A stretch of 50,967 nt of DNA from assembly GCA_016748015.1 (NCBI GenBank), contig JAAOMT010000393.1, positions 1-50,967 of the forward strand, written 5' to 3'. The translations under genes and the position numbers were made by a program. Positions 10,929-21,277 of this stretch are shown in pieces. The stretch is from Geosiphon pyriformis. Its lineage: Eukaryota; Glomeromycota; Glomeromycetes; Archaeosporales; Geosiphonaceae. The notes below the pieces were generated by a model. It was given only the letters and a program-made list of their open reading frames with translations, was not told the origin of the DNA and did no database searches. Each line of letters begins with the position of its first letter. The stretch's first letter is position 1.

Positions 10929-13900
10929 CTATACACTAATATTAATATGAGGTTTACCATCCAGACCCGAAAAAAAAAGACAAGGCCTAAGATGACCAAA
11001 ACTGACAGCAAAAGACTCGGCAATACCAAGCATTCTTACCACACCATTGAAAAGCACAGAAGACACACAATGAGACAGACCCGACAGTAAACCATTATTA
11101 CCAACCAAGCCAGCCTTCTCCATGTTTGCCCTGAACCTAGATCTAACCAACCAGATCCTAGATTGATGCAACTCAGCCAAAAACTTCATAAAGTCAATCA
11201 CAACACGGGAAGCCTTATTAATATTATCGAAAACACTTGCCGTCTCAGTACACCAAACCTTTATCACAAAACTTTTACACAAAACCAATTATCTGCCAAT
11301 GTTCAAATGACAAGAATCAAGGACCTGAAGAACAGAAGAAGAGGATAGGTCACAGACACCAACCAAAAAAGTCCACTGTGCAGAAGCCTCCAGCAAAATC
11401 TCCCTCCAGATATAGACATCCTGAGAACAAGTGAAAACATGGTTTGGCAGCTCTATCTCACTACACAATAAACACTGAACACCTGGGTAACATCTGTTAT
11501 ACAGTCTCTTTCTGACCACCACTGGCAACCTCTTATGTAATGCCTTTATCAAATATGTACAAAGATCCGCTGACTTGTAACTAGTAAACCCAGCAAGCAT
11601 GTATAAGTCAAGATGCCAGACCTTTACAGAAGCAGCCCAATCAAAATTCCCTAACATGTTAGCTGAAACCACATCCCGACCAAGACCAGTCTCCCAACGA
11701 GCACAACAAATAGACCTGAACACATTCCTGACAAAGTAGTGGGCATTGCCTAAAACTACCATGTCATTAGCCACCAAAAAATGCTTCCGTATCCTCATTG
11801 GCAAAACAAAAGAGGAGCAAATAGTCTCACCAGCAAATCTATTGGCTTCAACATTGCCAAGAACACCAGCATGACCTTTGACTTTGACCCAACTCACCCT
11901 AAGATCCTTATCTCTAATTAAATTGAAAACATGCCTCCTTTTGACCCAGCAGCAACTGTGGAAATTTGGAACCCCAAGCAACAACTCAGAAACGCACGCA
12001 TTGATAGCAGCTTGGCTGTCAAGATACAACACCACAGAACTAGATGAGAAAACACATTCCAAAGCCAGAGCAACAGCCTGCAACTCCACTATAGTAGAGG
12101 ACAAAAAGCCACAAACTTTGACTCCAACACCCAATTTCAGAGCTGGAAAATACGCAGTCACACCACTCGACACATCAGCAGACCCAGCCCCCTTCAAAAA
12201 CCCATCCGTATATGCCTCAAAACAGCCAGACCAAATCCCATGTAAACTATCCTGCACGGAGGAGAAAATATTAGACTCCAAAATATTCAAACTACCAGAT
12301 TGGACGGCAACAGATGGGTGAAAAGAAGAAAGACCCTGATTCAAAAAGTACTTAAAAGCAACTATGAACCAAAGAGGCACAAAGCCTTATGGATCCAAAC
12401 GCTTCCAATGATGAAATGTCTTCCAATCCAACAACAACCCCTTTTTGTCAAAAAGCTAATCACTGAAAGCAACACCAAAATACTTAAGAGAATGAACAGA
12501 ATCAAAGTACAAAGACTTCCCAAGAATTGATAGCATCGGAAAACAACCAAGATAATGGAAAGCATTGGGAAGATTGTTTACCAAAGAAAGATCAATATTC
12601 ATAAAAATCTTTATCACACCTGCTAAAAAATTGTTTACTGGACTAACATGCAACTTGACAGGGTACTGAAACAGATTCAAAAGGGGCCCAACTCAAAACC
12701 TGTAAATCCAAAAACCTATGCTCAAACAAGCAGCCAAGAATACCGGGTGCATTAGCAAATGACACCAAAAAAGCCATCTTCCCCTCAGACTGCACCTGCT
12801 TAAAGGATTTCAAACCATACAGAAAAAGATGATGCAGAGCAGCATCAGAAAAATCATGAGGTAGACGTGCCTTAGATTTGAAGCCCTTCCTAACTAAAAC
12901 ATCCCACTTGCGGCAAACACCAGATGAAAAAAAACTAAACTGCATACAGTAACTAATAATGGGCTGCAAAACAGCCGACACTAAATATGAAAACTGCTTA
13001 TCTGTAATTGTCTTCTTGAGCACCCTGTTGACAAAAAAACAAATATCTGAGTGAGCCTTGGCCAAACTCAGTTTAGACAACCCTTCAGTTGACAAAAAAA
13101 TCCCCAAATATCTGTGAGCTTTGCTCTTTCTGACAACAGAAATCAGCCGACCACTTATATTCAATACTGCAACTTTAACACTCTGATTAATAGGTATTGC
13201 CACTGTTTTCTCATTGTTTATGGAAATATCATTAATATAAAAGAACTCACTAGCAATATTTAAAGCATATTGCATGGAAGCTTGACAATCTCCAACCCAA
13301 ATTGTATCGTCCACAAAAATGCCAGCAGTAAAAAATGAAGACATCCCACCACCATTCTCAATTTTGCCAGTCCTTGCCACAAACTTAGTATCAATATAAT
13401 AACCACACAAATGTTCATGCCTTTTAACTTTACACAAAAGTGGGTTATAAAAGATTCTCCAAAGGAGAGGCGAGAAGACTTCACCCTGATCAAGGCCATC
13501 ATGCACCCTATAACCATTCGAAAGACCAAAATCAGTCATCATCCTATTAACTCTGTTCTCATGAATGCTACCAAAAAAGTCAATAAACCTACCACACATT
13601 TTGATATGCTGCAGACTAGCTCTTAAATGGTGCCAACCAACAGAATCGTATGCTTTGTGCATATCCTGTAAAACTAACCAAAGTTCCTTATTTTTCTTAA
13701 AAGCATCCTCAACCACCGATCCAACAGCAAACACAGGAGATTGTATTGACGTACCCTTTAATACTGAGAAATTGTCACCATGGAGAATGCCAAATCTACT
13801 GCACACAAAAGAAATCCTATCTGAAAGATAGAGAGAATCTTTCTGGCCATCTCTATCAAAGCAATGGAGCAAGTGTTTGTCAGAACTCTATCCCAATCAT

Positions 13901-15616
13901 AAGACTTAGGGATCATTGAGACCCAGGCCCTCTTCCATAAAGCAAGTACAGAACCAACAAACAAACACATATTCAACAAAACCAAGAGACACTCCATTAC
14001 TTCCTCATCACTCTACTTCCAAAGTCCGTTAAAAATGCCAGACAAACCAGCAGCCTTGCCATCAGGCAAACCACCAACAACCAAAAGCAATTCATCCAAA
14101 GTAATAGCATTCATAACATCAGAAAAAGCATCATCTTTAACATGAGCCAAAGGAGCATACTGATGGGCCCAGAGATCAGGCAGTACTGAAAGCACTATCT
14201 GCTTCCTTGTCCAAACCTCCATGATACTGTTAACCTTCAATTTTACCTTCTCAGGCTCCAAAACAAGCTCATCATCAATGACTAAATGATCTAACACAAC
14301 CTTTCAAAAGGGCTGATCCAAGACACTTCTGATTATGCTACCCTTGTCAGAACAAAACTTTCCCATGCACTTTTTAATAGTTTCCTTGATAGAAACCTTC
14401 TGTGCCAAAGTCGATTCATACAATTTGGACTTTCTGTACTTTTTTTTGATGACTGACAAGAACTTAAGAATGGCAACCTTCCCCTAACCCAATTGAACCA
14501 TATTCATCAACATGAGAGCCTTGTCAGCATCCAATGTAGACCATTTCTTTACAAGACGATTAAAACCAAAGACATCAGCCAAGCCAAACTTTTTAACAAT
14601 TTTGACAATTAGCAACTTCAAGCCCAGAAACTTGGAGGATTGTTTATTTTTCAAACACTGAAATTCATTGAACCAACACCAAGAAAAGATTTCATCCACA
14701 GAATCCACTAATATCTTTTCCAGCAGAAACCACATAGCATCCAAATTTTGCTCAGCAGCAGCAGCAAGAAAATCATCTTTTATGCTCAAAACCATGGCAG
14801 AAAAGCAATCCCTGAAACAAGACAATCCAGTAACATCCACATCCTTGATATTAAACTTCCAGTGATCTCTGTTAGCCTGCTTGTGCAAGCTATTCAAATG
14901 GACATCCAAGAGCCTGCCCAAACCAACAGAGACCATAACAGCATTGTGATCAGTGTCGAAAAAGTCTAAAACTGGGCCAATCTTATGGCCAGCCACAGTA
15001 GAAGCCAAATTTTCACTAACAAAAATGAAATCAATAGTCCTTTCAACCCTCCTAGAATTACCCCATGTAGTAGCCCAACCAAAGGATGACCAGAAAACAA
15101 ATTAACCAAACCCAAACTCAAGCAGAACCTAAGGCTTGCACTCCTTCCAGACCCATTTTTGTTGAAGTTTCCACCCAAAACAACAAAGGTGCTGGAGTTA
15201 ACAGCCTTTGCAATAAGAGAATTTACCTCAGAAGCCTGACCAAAACGAACACCAGTGGAAACACCAGCATACAAACCAATAACAGAAACCAAAAGTTTAT
15301 TCTTAAACAGAAGCCATATAGTGACAAAATGGCCAGGAACTTCCTCAACCTTAGAGACATGACGAGCCAAAGACTTGTTTATGATAACAGCAATACCAGC
15401 ACCATGAAAACCAATGTCCAATCCAGAAGTGAAGATACGGACACCTTCATATTTATCCTTAATCTATAGACCAACAGAGGATCTTAATTTTGTTTCAGTT
15501 AAAAAAGAGATTGTAGAGCCAGAATCCACGTGCCAATGGAGAACATCTACTTGCTTAGCAGGAACATTGAGACCCCATACATTACATGTAGCAAAATTCT
15601 AAACCAGGTCACTCAT
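10929..15616 (-). pseudogene. LINE B ORF2 (endonuclease, RT, RNase H), frameshifted
   Basis: Translation would start at the ATG at 15616-15614, which shares one base with the ORF1 stop (TAATG). The endonuclease keeps 'LTETKLRSS' and 'FFDTDHNAVMV', but its catalytic GDFN is GNFN (Asp to Asn). In the RT, 'DMHKAYDSVGW', 'GLDQGEVFSPLLW' and the catalytic 'FVDDTIWVGD' are intact. RNase H shows 'EAYTDGFLKGAGS', 'TIVELQAVALALE' and 'YLDSQAAI', followed by 'KVKGHAGVLGN'. The C-terminal finger is 'CLLCSEIELPNHVFTC'. Frameshifts lie near 15080, near 13830 (a small deletion) and near 12670 (an extra T in a T run). In-frame stops include former Trp codons near 15600 and 15467 and one at 11289. The reading is cut into at least four pieces. 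Confidence 0.86.
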
Positions 15617-17451
15617 TAGATTAAAGGGGGTAAGAACGAACCCAAACCAGAACACAAAATATCTAATCTTGCCAGGATCAAACCGAATGAAGCTTCCAGA
15701 GCAGACAATTTGGATTCCAAACCACTTACCTTAGAGATAAGCACTTTAGAACCACTCGAACTAAAACCAGCAGCAGGCTCATCACCACCAGAAAGAGGGG
15801 GGACGGATGGAGCCAACACATCATCCAGAGCCATATCTGAATCTGCAACCAGAGCCGAAAGCACTAAACCAGCCACAGAAGGAGCATGAGAAGTGGACAC
15901 CAAAGGCATCAGATCAACAAAACTCAATTTCTTAAGAATAATAGAAACTTGATCTGAAAGAATTTCTAAGGAACACTCCAGAACCGCCAAATGATTATCC
16001 AAACCATTGATTTAAGGACCAGAAGAACCAAAAGAGAGAGGCTTATCACTAGAGAACAAACCAGAACCAGAAGAGAAGTCACCAGAAGGGGAGGCAAGAG
16101 ACACCACTTGAGCCCACAATTTTCCACCAAAGGCAGCAGGGCAAAAGATAGAAACATTTTTTTTCGCATACAACCTGGCCAACTGGAGATGATCAAAACC
16201 AGAAGCAGACTTCTTAAATGTATTTGGGAGGCCAGAAAATAACACAACAGATGCATCACACTCCAGAATAGAATGGCCAAAACACCCACACTTCCCACAC
16301 CAAACCAAATCCAATCTAGCCCATAAGAAACACACCCCACTGAAAATAGGCTCAGTAAGAAAAGCAGATTCCAACTCCTTATTAGATTCAAAGCCAATTA
16401 CAGCACAACGAGATCTATTGCCAGTTTCCAATAAACAATTGATGATGCAAGTTTTTCCACCAGCTTTTTCCAAAAGAGTGCCAAGATCATGTGCAGTTGT
16501 TTCCACCAACAAAGTAAACAACAGTGCTCTAAACTGATCTCTAGAAGCCCATGAATCACGATCTCCCACGGCCATAGCCACACAAACTGAATCTTTCCCA
16601 ATTAGGAACGACCATCTTAAAGCCAATTGCACAGCCTGATCTGATTTGGCAAACTCCACCACTGCTTTTTGCCACATGCCAATCAGTTGAATTTTGATTG
16701 ACCTAATTTCACCAAACTCGGCTACTGTGGCGATGATCATTTTTTTAAGTGTGTCCATGGAAATTTCTTTGATCACCACAGCTTGATCTGAACACACTCC
16801 TTGTTTCTTGAGATCAATGTTTACAATGATGTTGTTATCCCTAGCCAATGAGGTGGCCTTTTCCATGTTTGCTTCAGAGGTAAAGATAGATCTAATGATT
16901 TCTTCAAATTTTGAAGGGGTAATGGCCCCCCCAAAACCATTGATTTTTGAAAAAAGTTTCCTGATCAACTGGGTCTTTAATGTAGCTGATTTTCTTTCCA
17001 CAGCTGAGAGATTAATATCCAGAGCAAAAGACTTCTTAACAGCCACTTCCATAGGAGTTTTAACTATCTTAGAATCAACCCAAATTCTATCCAAAGGAAT
17101 CTTTTTCATGAGTGGGGCCAGGAGGGGCTTTACCTCTTCATCCATTTCAAAGTCGAGAGAACCAATAGGAGAACCAAAATTTGCACCAGTATTAACCCTT
17201 TTAGCTTTGGGGGTGTTAACAGCTGAATCCAAGAGGGAGCCATCAAAACTACCAAACATACTAACATTTTCATCATCACCAGATAGACTATTCGCATCAG
17301 AAAATGAACCAGTACCAGAACCAGACTTCAGAGATATATCTTTCTCATCACCAGAGTGTTTAACATTGCCAAGAATTTTCTTTTTCTTCTGAAAGAAAGA
17401 ACCACCAACAGGACCATGAAAAACACCCTTAGGCATCCTCTTTTTAGACAT
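15616..17451 (-). pseudogene. LINE B ORF1, one premature stop from a single frame
   Basis: This ORF1 reads in one frame to the TAA at 15618-15616, interrupted only by a TAA at 16014-16012 that replaces an expected Gln codon (C-to-T). The first ATG is 17451-17449. The homologous start in E lies slightly upstream, where B has TTG. Features in order: a Gly/Lys-rich N-terminus ('VGGSFFQKKKK'), an acidic Ser-rich stretch, an RRM-like core with 'KLFSKINGFGGAITPSKFEE' and 'SIKIQLIGMWQKAVVEF', an intact zinc knuckle 'CGKCGCFGHSILEC' (CX2CX4HX4C, near 16295-16255), and a C-terminal heptad segment 'VSGLESKLSALEASFGLIL'. The family role is RNA binding and assembly of the retrotransposition particle. Its closest relative in the window is E ORF1. 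Confidence 0.88.
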
Positions 17452-17607
17452 GTTGCCACCTGAAGCAACCTCCAAATCTACAATGAAAGGGTTATTAGAC
17501 AAAGAAATATTGATAAAGTATTAACAAGAAAAATAAAAAAAACTTCTTTTTCAAAAAAGTACTTGTTGGAGTTTTTTGGATGTAAGAGAGAAAGAAGTTT
17601 TTTTTTT

Positions 17608-17617
17608 CTTGTTTATT
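17608..17617. repeat. Possible target-site duplication of LINE B (5' side)
   Basis: The 10-mer 'cttgtttatt' matches 10789-10798 exactly and directly abuts the T run that is the complement of the LINE B 5' A run. Confidence 0.45.
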
Positions 17618-19253
17618 AAAAATATTAATATTTAAATTATTTAAGTTATCAAATTCTATTATTTTAAATTTTAAATTTTTAATAACATTAAATAATACAA
17701 TTAATAAGTTTATTTTAGTAAGTTAAAAAATAAAGTTGTTTATATATATTTAATTTTATATATATTTTTAATTAATTATAAATATTAAGCAAAATAATAA
17801 TTAAAAAATAAATATATTTTTTTTTAAACTCTTTGTCTTTTTAATTTTATGACCATAACCAGAACAAACAGTAAAAAAGCTGTACCTGATATCTTTCTTG
17901 AAATATCTAATAAAATTTCAACCAGAAAAGCTCTCTTTATTATAGAAGCAACTAGACAAAACGTTTTAGAAGTCTTCTTTTTACTCAGTAATCATGAAAA
18001 GCTGTCTTTAGTAGCCACTGAAGCAATTTTTTCTTTTTTGGCTGGTTTTTTATCAGTCAAAGTTTCCTTAAAGAAACACACTTGGGTTAATCCCAGTGTT
18101 GTCTCCACTCTTACTAAGGGCCCAAAAGTATTTAATAATAGACTAGTTAACAAGCTGATATTTCTTTCCATAGTTTTAATGTCTGGTGTTTTTAACACTT
18201 TTTTTTCAAAAAAAATGATCAAAAAAACCAAAAGTTCAGAAAAATAAGGGCAGTTGCTTGTCTTTGCTATTATTACATTGAACCCCTTTGTGGTTTTAAA
18301 TAAGATTTTGAATAAAATTTCTGTTGTATTATTTGGCACATTATCTAAGATAGGCCAAGATTAACTACTGGCTGTATTGCCAAATGTAATGTCTTTTGGT
18401 GGATCATTGCCAGTTTTAAAAGCAAAGCAATCATTTCCTGTGGTGTTACCTGTTCTTGAGAACTGGACTGACTAAATAGAAACTAAAGCATCTCCTCCTC
18501 TGGTTTTTGGTGCTACCATTGGTGGTGCTTGAGAAATTATTACTAATTGTTAAAGGTTTACTAGATGGGTGGCCTCTACTCTGGTGCCTAATGCTACTTT
18601 TAAAATTAAATTGGCTCATGTTAAGACTGTTTTTTAATTAGTACATAGTTTTTTGAATGTAAAGTTGGTATCAAAAGACAATGTAAAGCTGTTTTGTGTG
18701 AAGTTTGCTTCTCAAGTGTCTTTGGAAGCTGCATTTTTGGTTAAGCTTACAAGCTCTATACATTTGGCTATTCTTAAAATTACCAAGTCTTTGGTAGTTT
18801 CTGAATCTGGTTCTCTTTTTGCTACTGTTATGCTGCATGATATGCTCTTGAGTGTGTCTGCTGCTAATATTAAGACAGTTCTTAGTGTATTTGGTAATAT
18901 TACTTATATTGTGCTGAAGTCTGCTAGCATTTAACAGTATGTGGTAGTTTATTTTGAGAAGTTGGATTCTGTTGTATCTGTTTTGAATCATTAGTCAGTT
19001 TTGGTGGACAAAGATAGTGTTAAAATTCTCCTCTTGGTAAATCAAAATAAGACTATTTTGTTTCATAATAAATTTAAGACCAAATTAATCAATCTTCTTT
19101 CTGGATACACAGCTTTTGAAATTAGTGATATGATTTCTCAAGTTGGTGGTTGGTGTTACTCATAAAATATAAAAATTATAGTAGTATATATATTAGTCAA
19201 TTAAAAGTAGATATAGTAAAATATGGAATTCCAAAATTTCTTTCAGTGGAATT

Positions 19254-19369
19254 ACAGAATTCCAGAAATTACAAGATTCTTATACAAGAAATTACAGGAT
19301 TCGAAAATTCCTGGATTCCTCTCAAAAAATTGCAGAATTCTAGAAATTTTAAGATTTTTGACAAGAAAA
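19254..19369. repeat. Direct repeat of about 38 bp, period 78
   Basis: Positions 19254-19291 and 19332-19369 share 'cagaattc.agaaatt', then 'aagatt' and 'acaagaaa', with a few substitutions. Both lie inside the insertion in element C. Between them is an imperfect palindrome around 'caggattcgaaaattcctg'. Confidence 0.55.
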
Positions 19370-19746
19370 ATGAAAAAATTGAGGAATCTTAAATATATAT
19401 ATATAGCAGTAGTATTAAAAATAGAAAAAACAGATCTCACAATTAGATTTAATCTAAGCAATCTTCTAATTTACAAATATTAATAAATAATTATTTGTTA
19501 TTTCAATTCACTTTTCACTATTAATACTTCATGTTGATAGTAACTGATATTTAACAACACTAGAACAATAGTTCTTGATCACAGCTATTGATAAGATATT
19601 AATATTTATTGCCTTGGCTTATTTTTTATTTTTTTTTATTTTTATTTTTTATTTTTTGTATTTTATTTTTTGTATTTGTTTTATTTAATTACTAATTTGA
19701 TTAAAAGGATTAACATATAAAAGTACTGATGTTAGGATATAAATAA

Positions 19747-20007
19747 CTAGTAAAAGACCCAGGAATAAAGATAAAACACTCGATTGAGGATAGCTTACCA
19801 GAAAGATTACCAGCCATCATACTGAAAAAAAAATTGACAGAATTGTGGTTTCAAGAAGCTATAGATAAAACAATTAGTAAATCTCTATCTATTATACAAA
19901 AAATTCAAACAAAACCTTCAGATTACAAAATCTTCAAATATTACCAACTAGATCAACTATTGAGCACCAAATTACAGATTTGTTATTTAAATTCAACACC
20001 CAAATAA
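19747..20007 (+). pseudogene. Open fragment of unknown origin in the insert
   Basis: This stop-to-stop open stretch of 86 codons follows a TAA at 19744. It has no ATG near its start and ends at TAA 20005-20007. The translation begins 'LVKDPGIKIKHSIEDSLPER' and later reads 'KLTELWFQEAIDKTISK'. Composition is Lys, Ile and Gln-rich with mixed polar and hydrophobic spacing like a folded or helical protein, and codon use differs from the surrounding LINEs. I do not recognise the family. It could be an exon or coding fragment carried by the insert, or chance. Confidence 0.3.
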
Positions 20008-20845
20008 TAATCTATAATATTGAACATATTTTATCTCTTATTTATTTGAGTTTGGTCGTCATTTCTAGTTTGCTTTGGTTATATTTGGTTCTCAAACTGA
20101 TTTAGATTCTGTTATTGTCAAAATTAGTACACTGAGGAAATGTTGTATTTGGTAGAAAACTCCTGGTTGTCAGTATTGTTTCAAATGTTAAGAGCTAAGC
20201 CATCTGGCTGTGGACTATAAGGTTTTTCCATCTCTTCCTCTCAAGTTTTTTAAGGTATTTACACCATACTTTGTTGGTCCTAAGTCTTATGCCAAGGCTT
20301 TTGCTTTCTTGAACTCCTCTGGATTTTTACTTCTGTTATTTCTTGCCTCTTTTCCAGTTGTTGTTGGTAATCTTTTGGTGCTGTTCCAATTGTCTTCTTT
20401 GAAATCTGATTTAACTAAGCTTTCTGCTTTGGTTGAGTCTATTGTTAAGTCTATTGATTCTTTGGTTATAATTTTTAAATAGTTTATTAATAGTAATTTA
20501 GTTTTAAGTAGTGCTTTTGGTTTTAGGATCAATGAAGTTTTGGTGCATATGAATTCTTTTAGTAGGACTGTTGATAAGCTGGGAAGAGAGATAATCTTTT
20601 TGAAAAAAGAGTGCTGCATAAAAAATATTGATATGTCTGGTGATTTGGAATATCTAATTGGTGTAAATAATAATACATTTTCTAACTTGATGTTTCTTTG
20701 GACTTATGAACCAATTCATATCAAAACTAATTCCTTGAAAACAGTTGAATGGCTAATTGGATTGATTTCTAATAGTATTACTTTGTTTAGTATTGTTCAG
20801 AAAATGTCTTCTTTGGGTAAGTTTTCTTTTAAGACTTCAACATAG

Positions 20846-20990
20846 TATATTCTTAATTAGTCTGAATGACTAGTTATGTGTAGAAAACACATAATTAGCA
20901 TTTAGTTTAGATCACTTAGTTTGATGTATTGTGCTAGGTAGCTTTTGGGCTGTACTCATTAAGCAATAAATAAATAAAAATAAAAAAAAT
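20846..20990 (+). repeat. Element C 3' tail (A/E/G type)
   Basis: The tail includes 'gtctgaatgactagttatgt', 'gtagaaaacacataat', 'tagatcacttagtttgatg', 'tattgtgctaggtagc' and 'gtactcattaagcaataaat', ending A-rich. The 'gatcactt.gtttgatgtattgt.ctag' core is shared with LINE tails A, E and G rather than B and D. Confidence 0.72.
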
Positions 20991-21136
20991 AAATAATATA
21001 AAAAATATAATTTTATTAAACTTAAACAAGTTTATAAACTTTAAAAATTTGGTTTAATTTAAATTTAATTTATAATTTAAACTAAACTAAAGTTTAATTT
21101 AGTTTAAATTTTTTTTTTTATTATGTTTAATGAGTA
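20991..21136. other. Spacer with palindromic AT block and a LINE tail-end remnant
   Basis: Positions 21015-21110 are built from TTTAAAC / GTTTAAA-like pieces and can fold on themselves. At 21112-21135 the string 'tttattatgtttaatgagt' closely matches the minus-strand LINE tail end at 39905-39929. It is also similar to 28029-28049 beyond the 3' end of LINE D, so it may be the target duplication of D. Confidence 0.45.
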
Positions 21137-21277
21137 AGGAAAAAGAAAAAACTTTTGGTCTTGTCGATCTCCTAACCATGATGAAAGCATAGATATTTTT
21201 GAAGTATTCGCTTTTCTTCCTTCTTTTTCCCTTAGTCCCTGTTAGCTATTTCTTCTACTACATCTCTGTTTGTCACA

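Larger units (their letters stand above)
10799..17607 (-). mobile_element. LINE B, full-length, relatively young but inactivated
   Basis: The element runs on the minus strand. The 5' leader at about 17607-17452 starts with an A run and 'cttctttctctcttacatcc'. ORF1, ORF2 and the 3' tail follow in order down to about 10799. It keeps more CpG dinucleotides than A, E and G and has the least damaged ORF1 in the window. ORF2 has at least three frameshifts. The ORF1 type matches E, while the ORF2 and tail types match D. Flanking 10-bp direct repeats support the boundaries. Confidence 0.9.
19157..20050. other. Unrelated insertion inside element C
   Basis: This segment splits the RRM-like part of C and has a different composition: TATA and T-rich runs, EcoRI-like 'gaattc' clusters and no LINE homology. 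It contains a direct repeat (19254-19291 and 19332-19369), a T-rich low-complexity tract (about 19615-19690) and an 86-codon open stretch (19747-20007). I see no convincing terminal inverted repeats or target duplication, so the mechanism is unknown. The boundaries are estimated, within about 15 bases, from where the C protein stops and resumes. Confidence 0.55.
17849..20845 (+). pseudogene. Element C ORF1-like protein, interrupted by an insertion
   Basis: The ATG at 17849 opens a basic N-terminus ('MTITRTNSKKAVPDI'). The same frame continues with stops at 18245, 18361, 18472, 18529, 18550 and 18635, then through 'FKIKLAHVKTVF' and 'SLEAAFLVKLTSS'. Next come 'SANIKTVLSVFGNITYIVLK', a typical RRM half, and 'SDMISQVGG'. 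Non-LINE sequence intervenes at about 19157-20050. After it, 'FALVIFGSQTDLDSVIVKIS' leads to a zinc knuckle 'CFKC*ELSHLAVDY' in which the last Cys is Tyr and a former Gln codon is a stop. The C-terminus from 20390 is rich in Leu, Ser and Lys and probably helical. All pieces share one frame by coordinate, so no indel frameshift is needed outside the insert. The role is presumed to be nucleic-acid binding. Confidence 0.68.
17831..20990 (+). mobile_element. Half-LINE C: ORF1 only, with a LINE 3' tail
   Basis: One ORF1-type frame starts at 17849 and runs, with stops, to 20845, then passes directly into the shared LINE 3' tail. No endonuclease, reverse transcriptase or RNase H sequence lies between. 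The ORF1 is unlike those of A, B/E or D/G in sequence but has the same plan (RRM-like part, CCHC, coiled-coil-like C-terminus). The tail is of the A/E/G type. This resembles mammalian HAL1 half-LINEs, which depend on a partner's enzyme; that analogy is inference. An unrelated segment of about 0.9 kb interrupts the frame at about 19157-20050. Confidence 0.75.

Noticed and set aside
11878-12321. Plus-strand open frames within LINE B (also 13565-13831 and 16808-17392)
   Set aside because: They are shadows of the minus-strand ORF1 and ORF2, which have recognisable motifs.
19220-19400. A CRISPR-like array in the EcoRI-rich part of the insert
   Set aside because: There are only two diverged repeat copies, no regular spacers, and a eukaryotic context.
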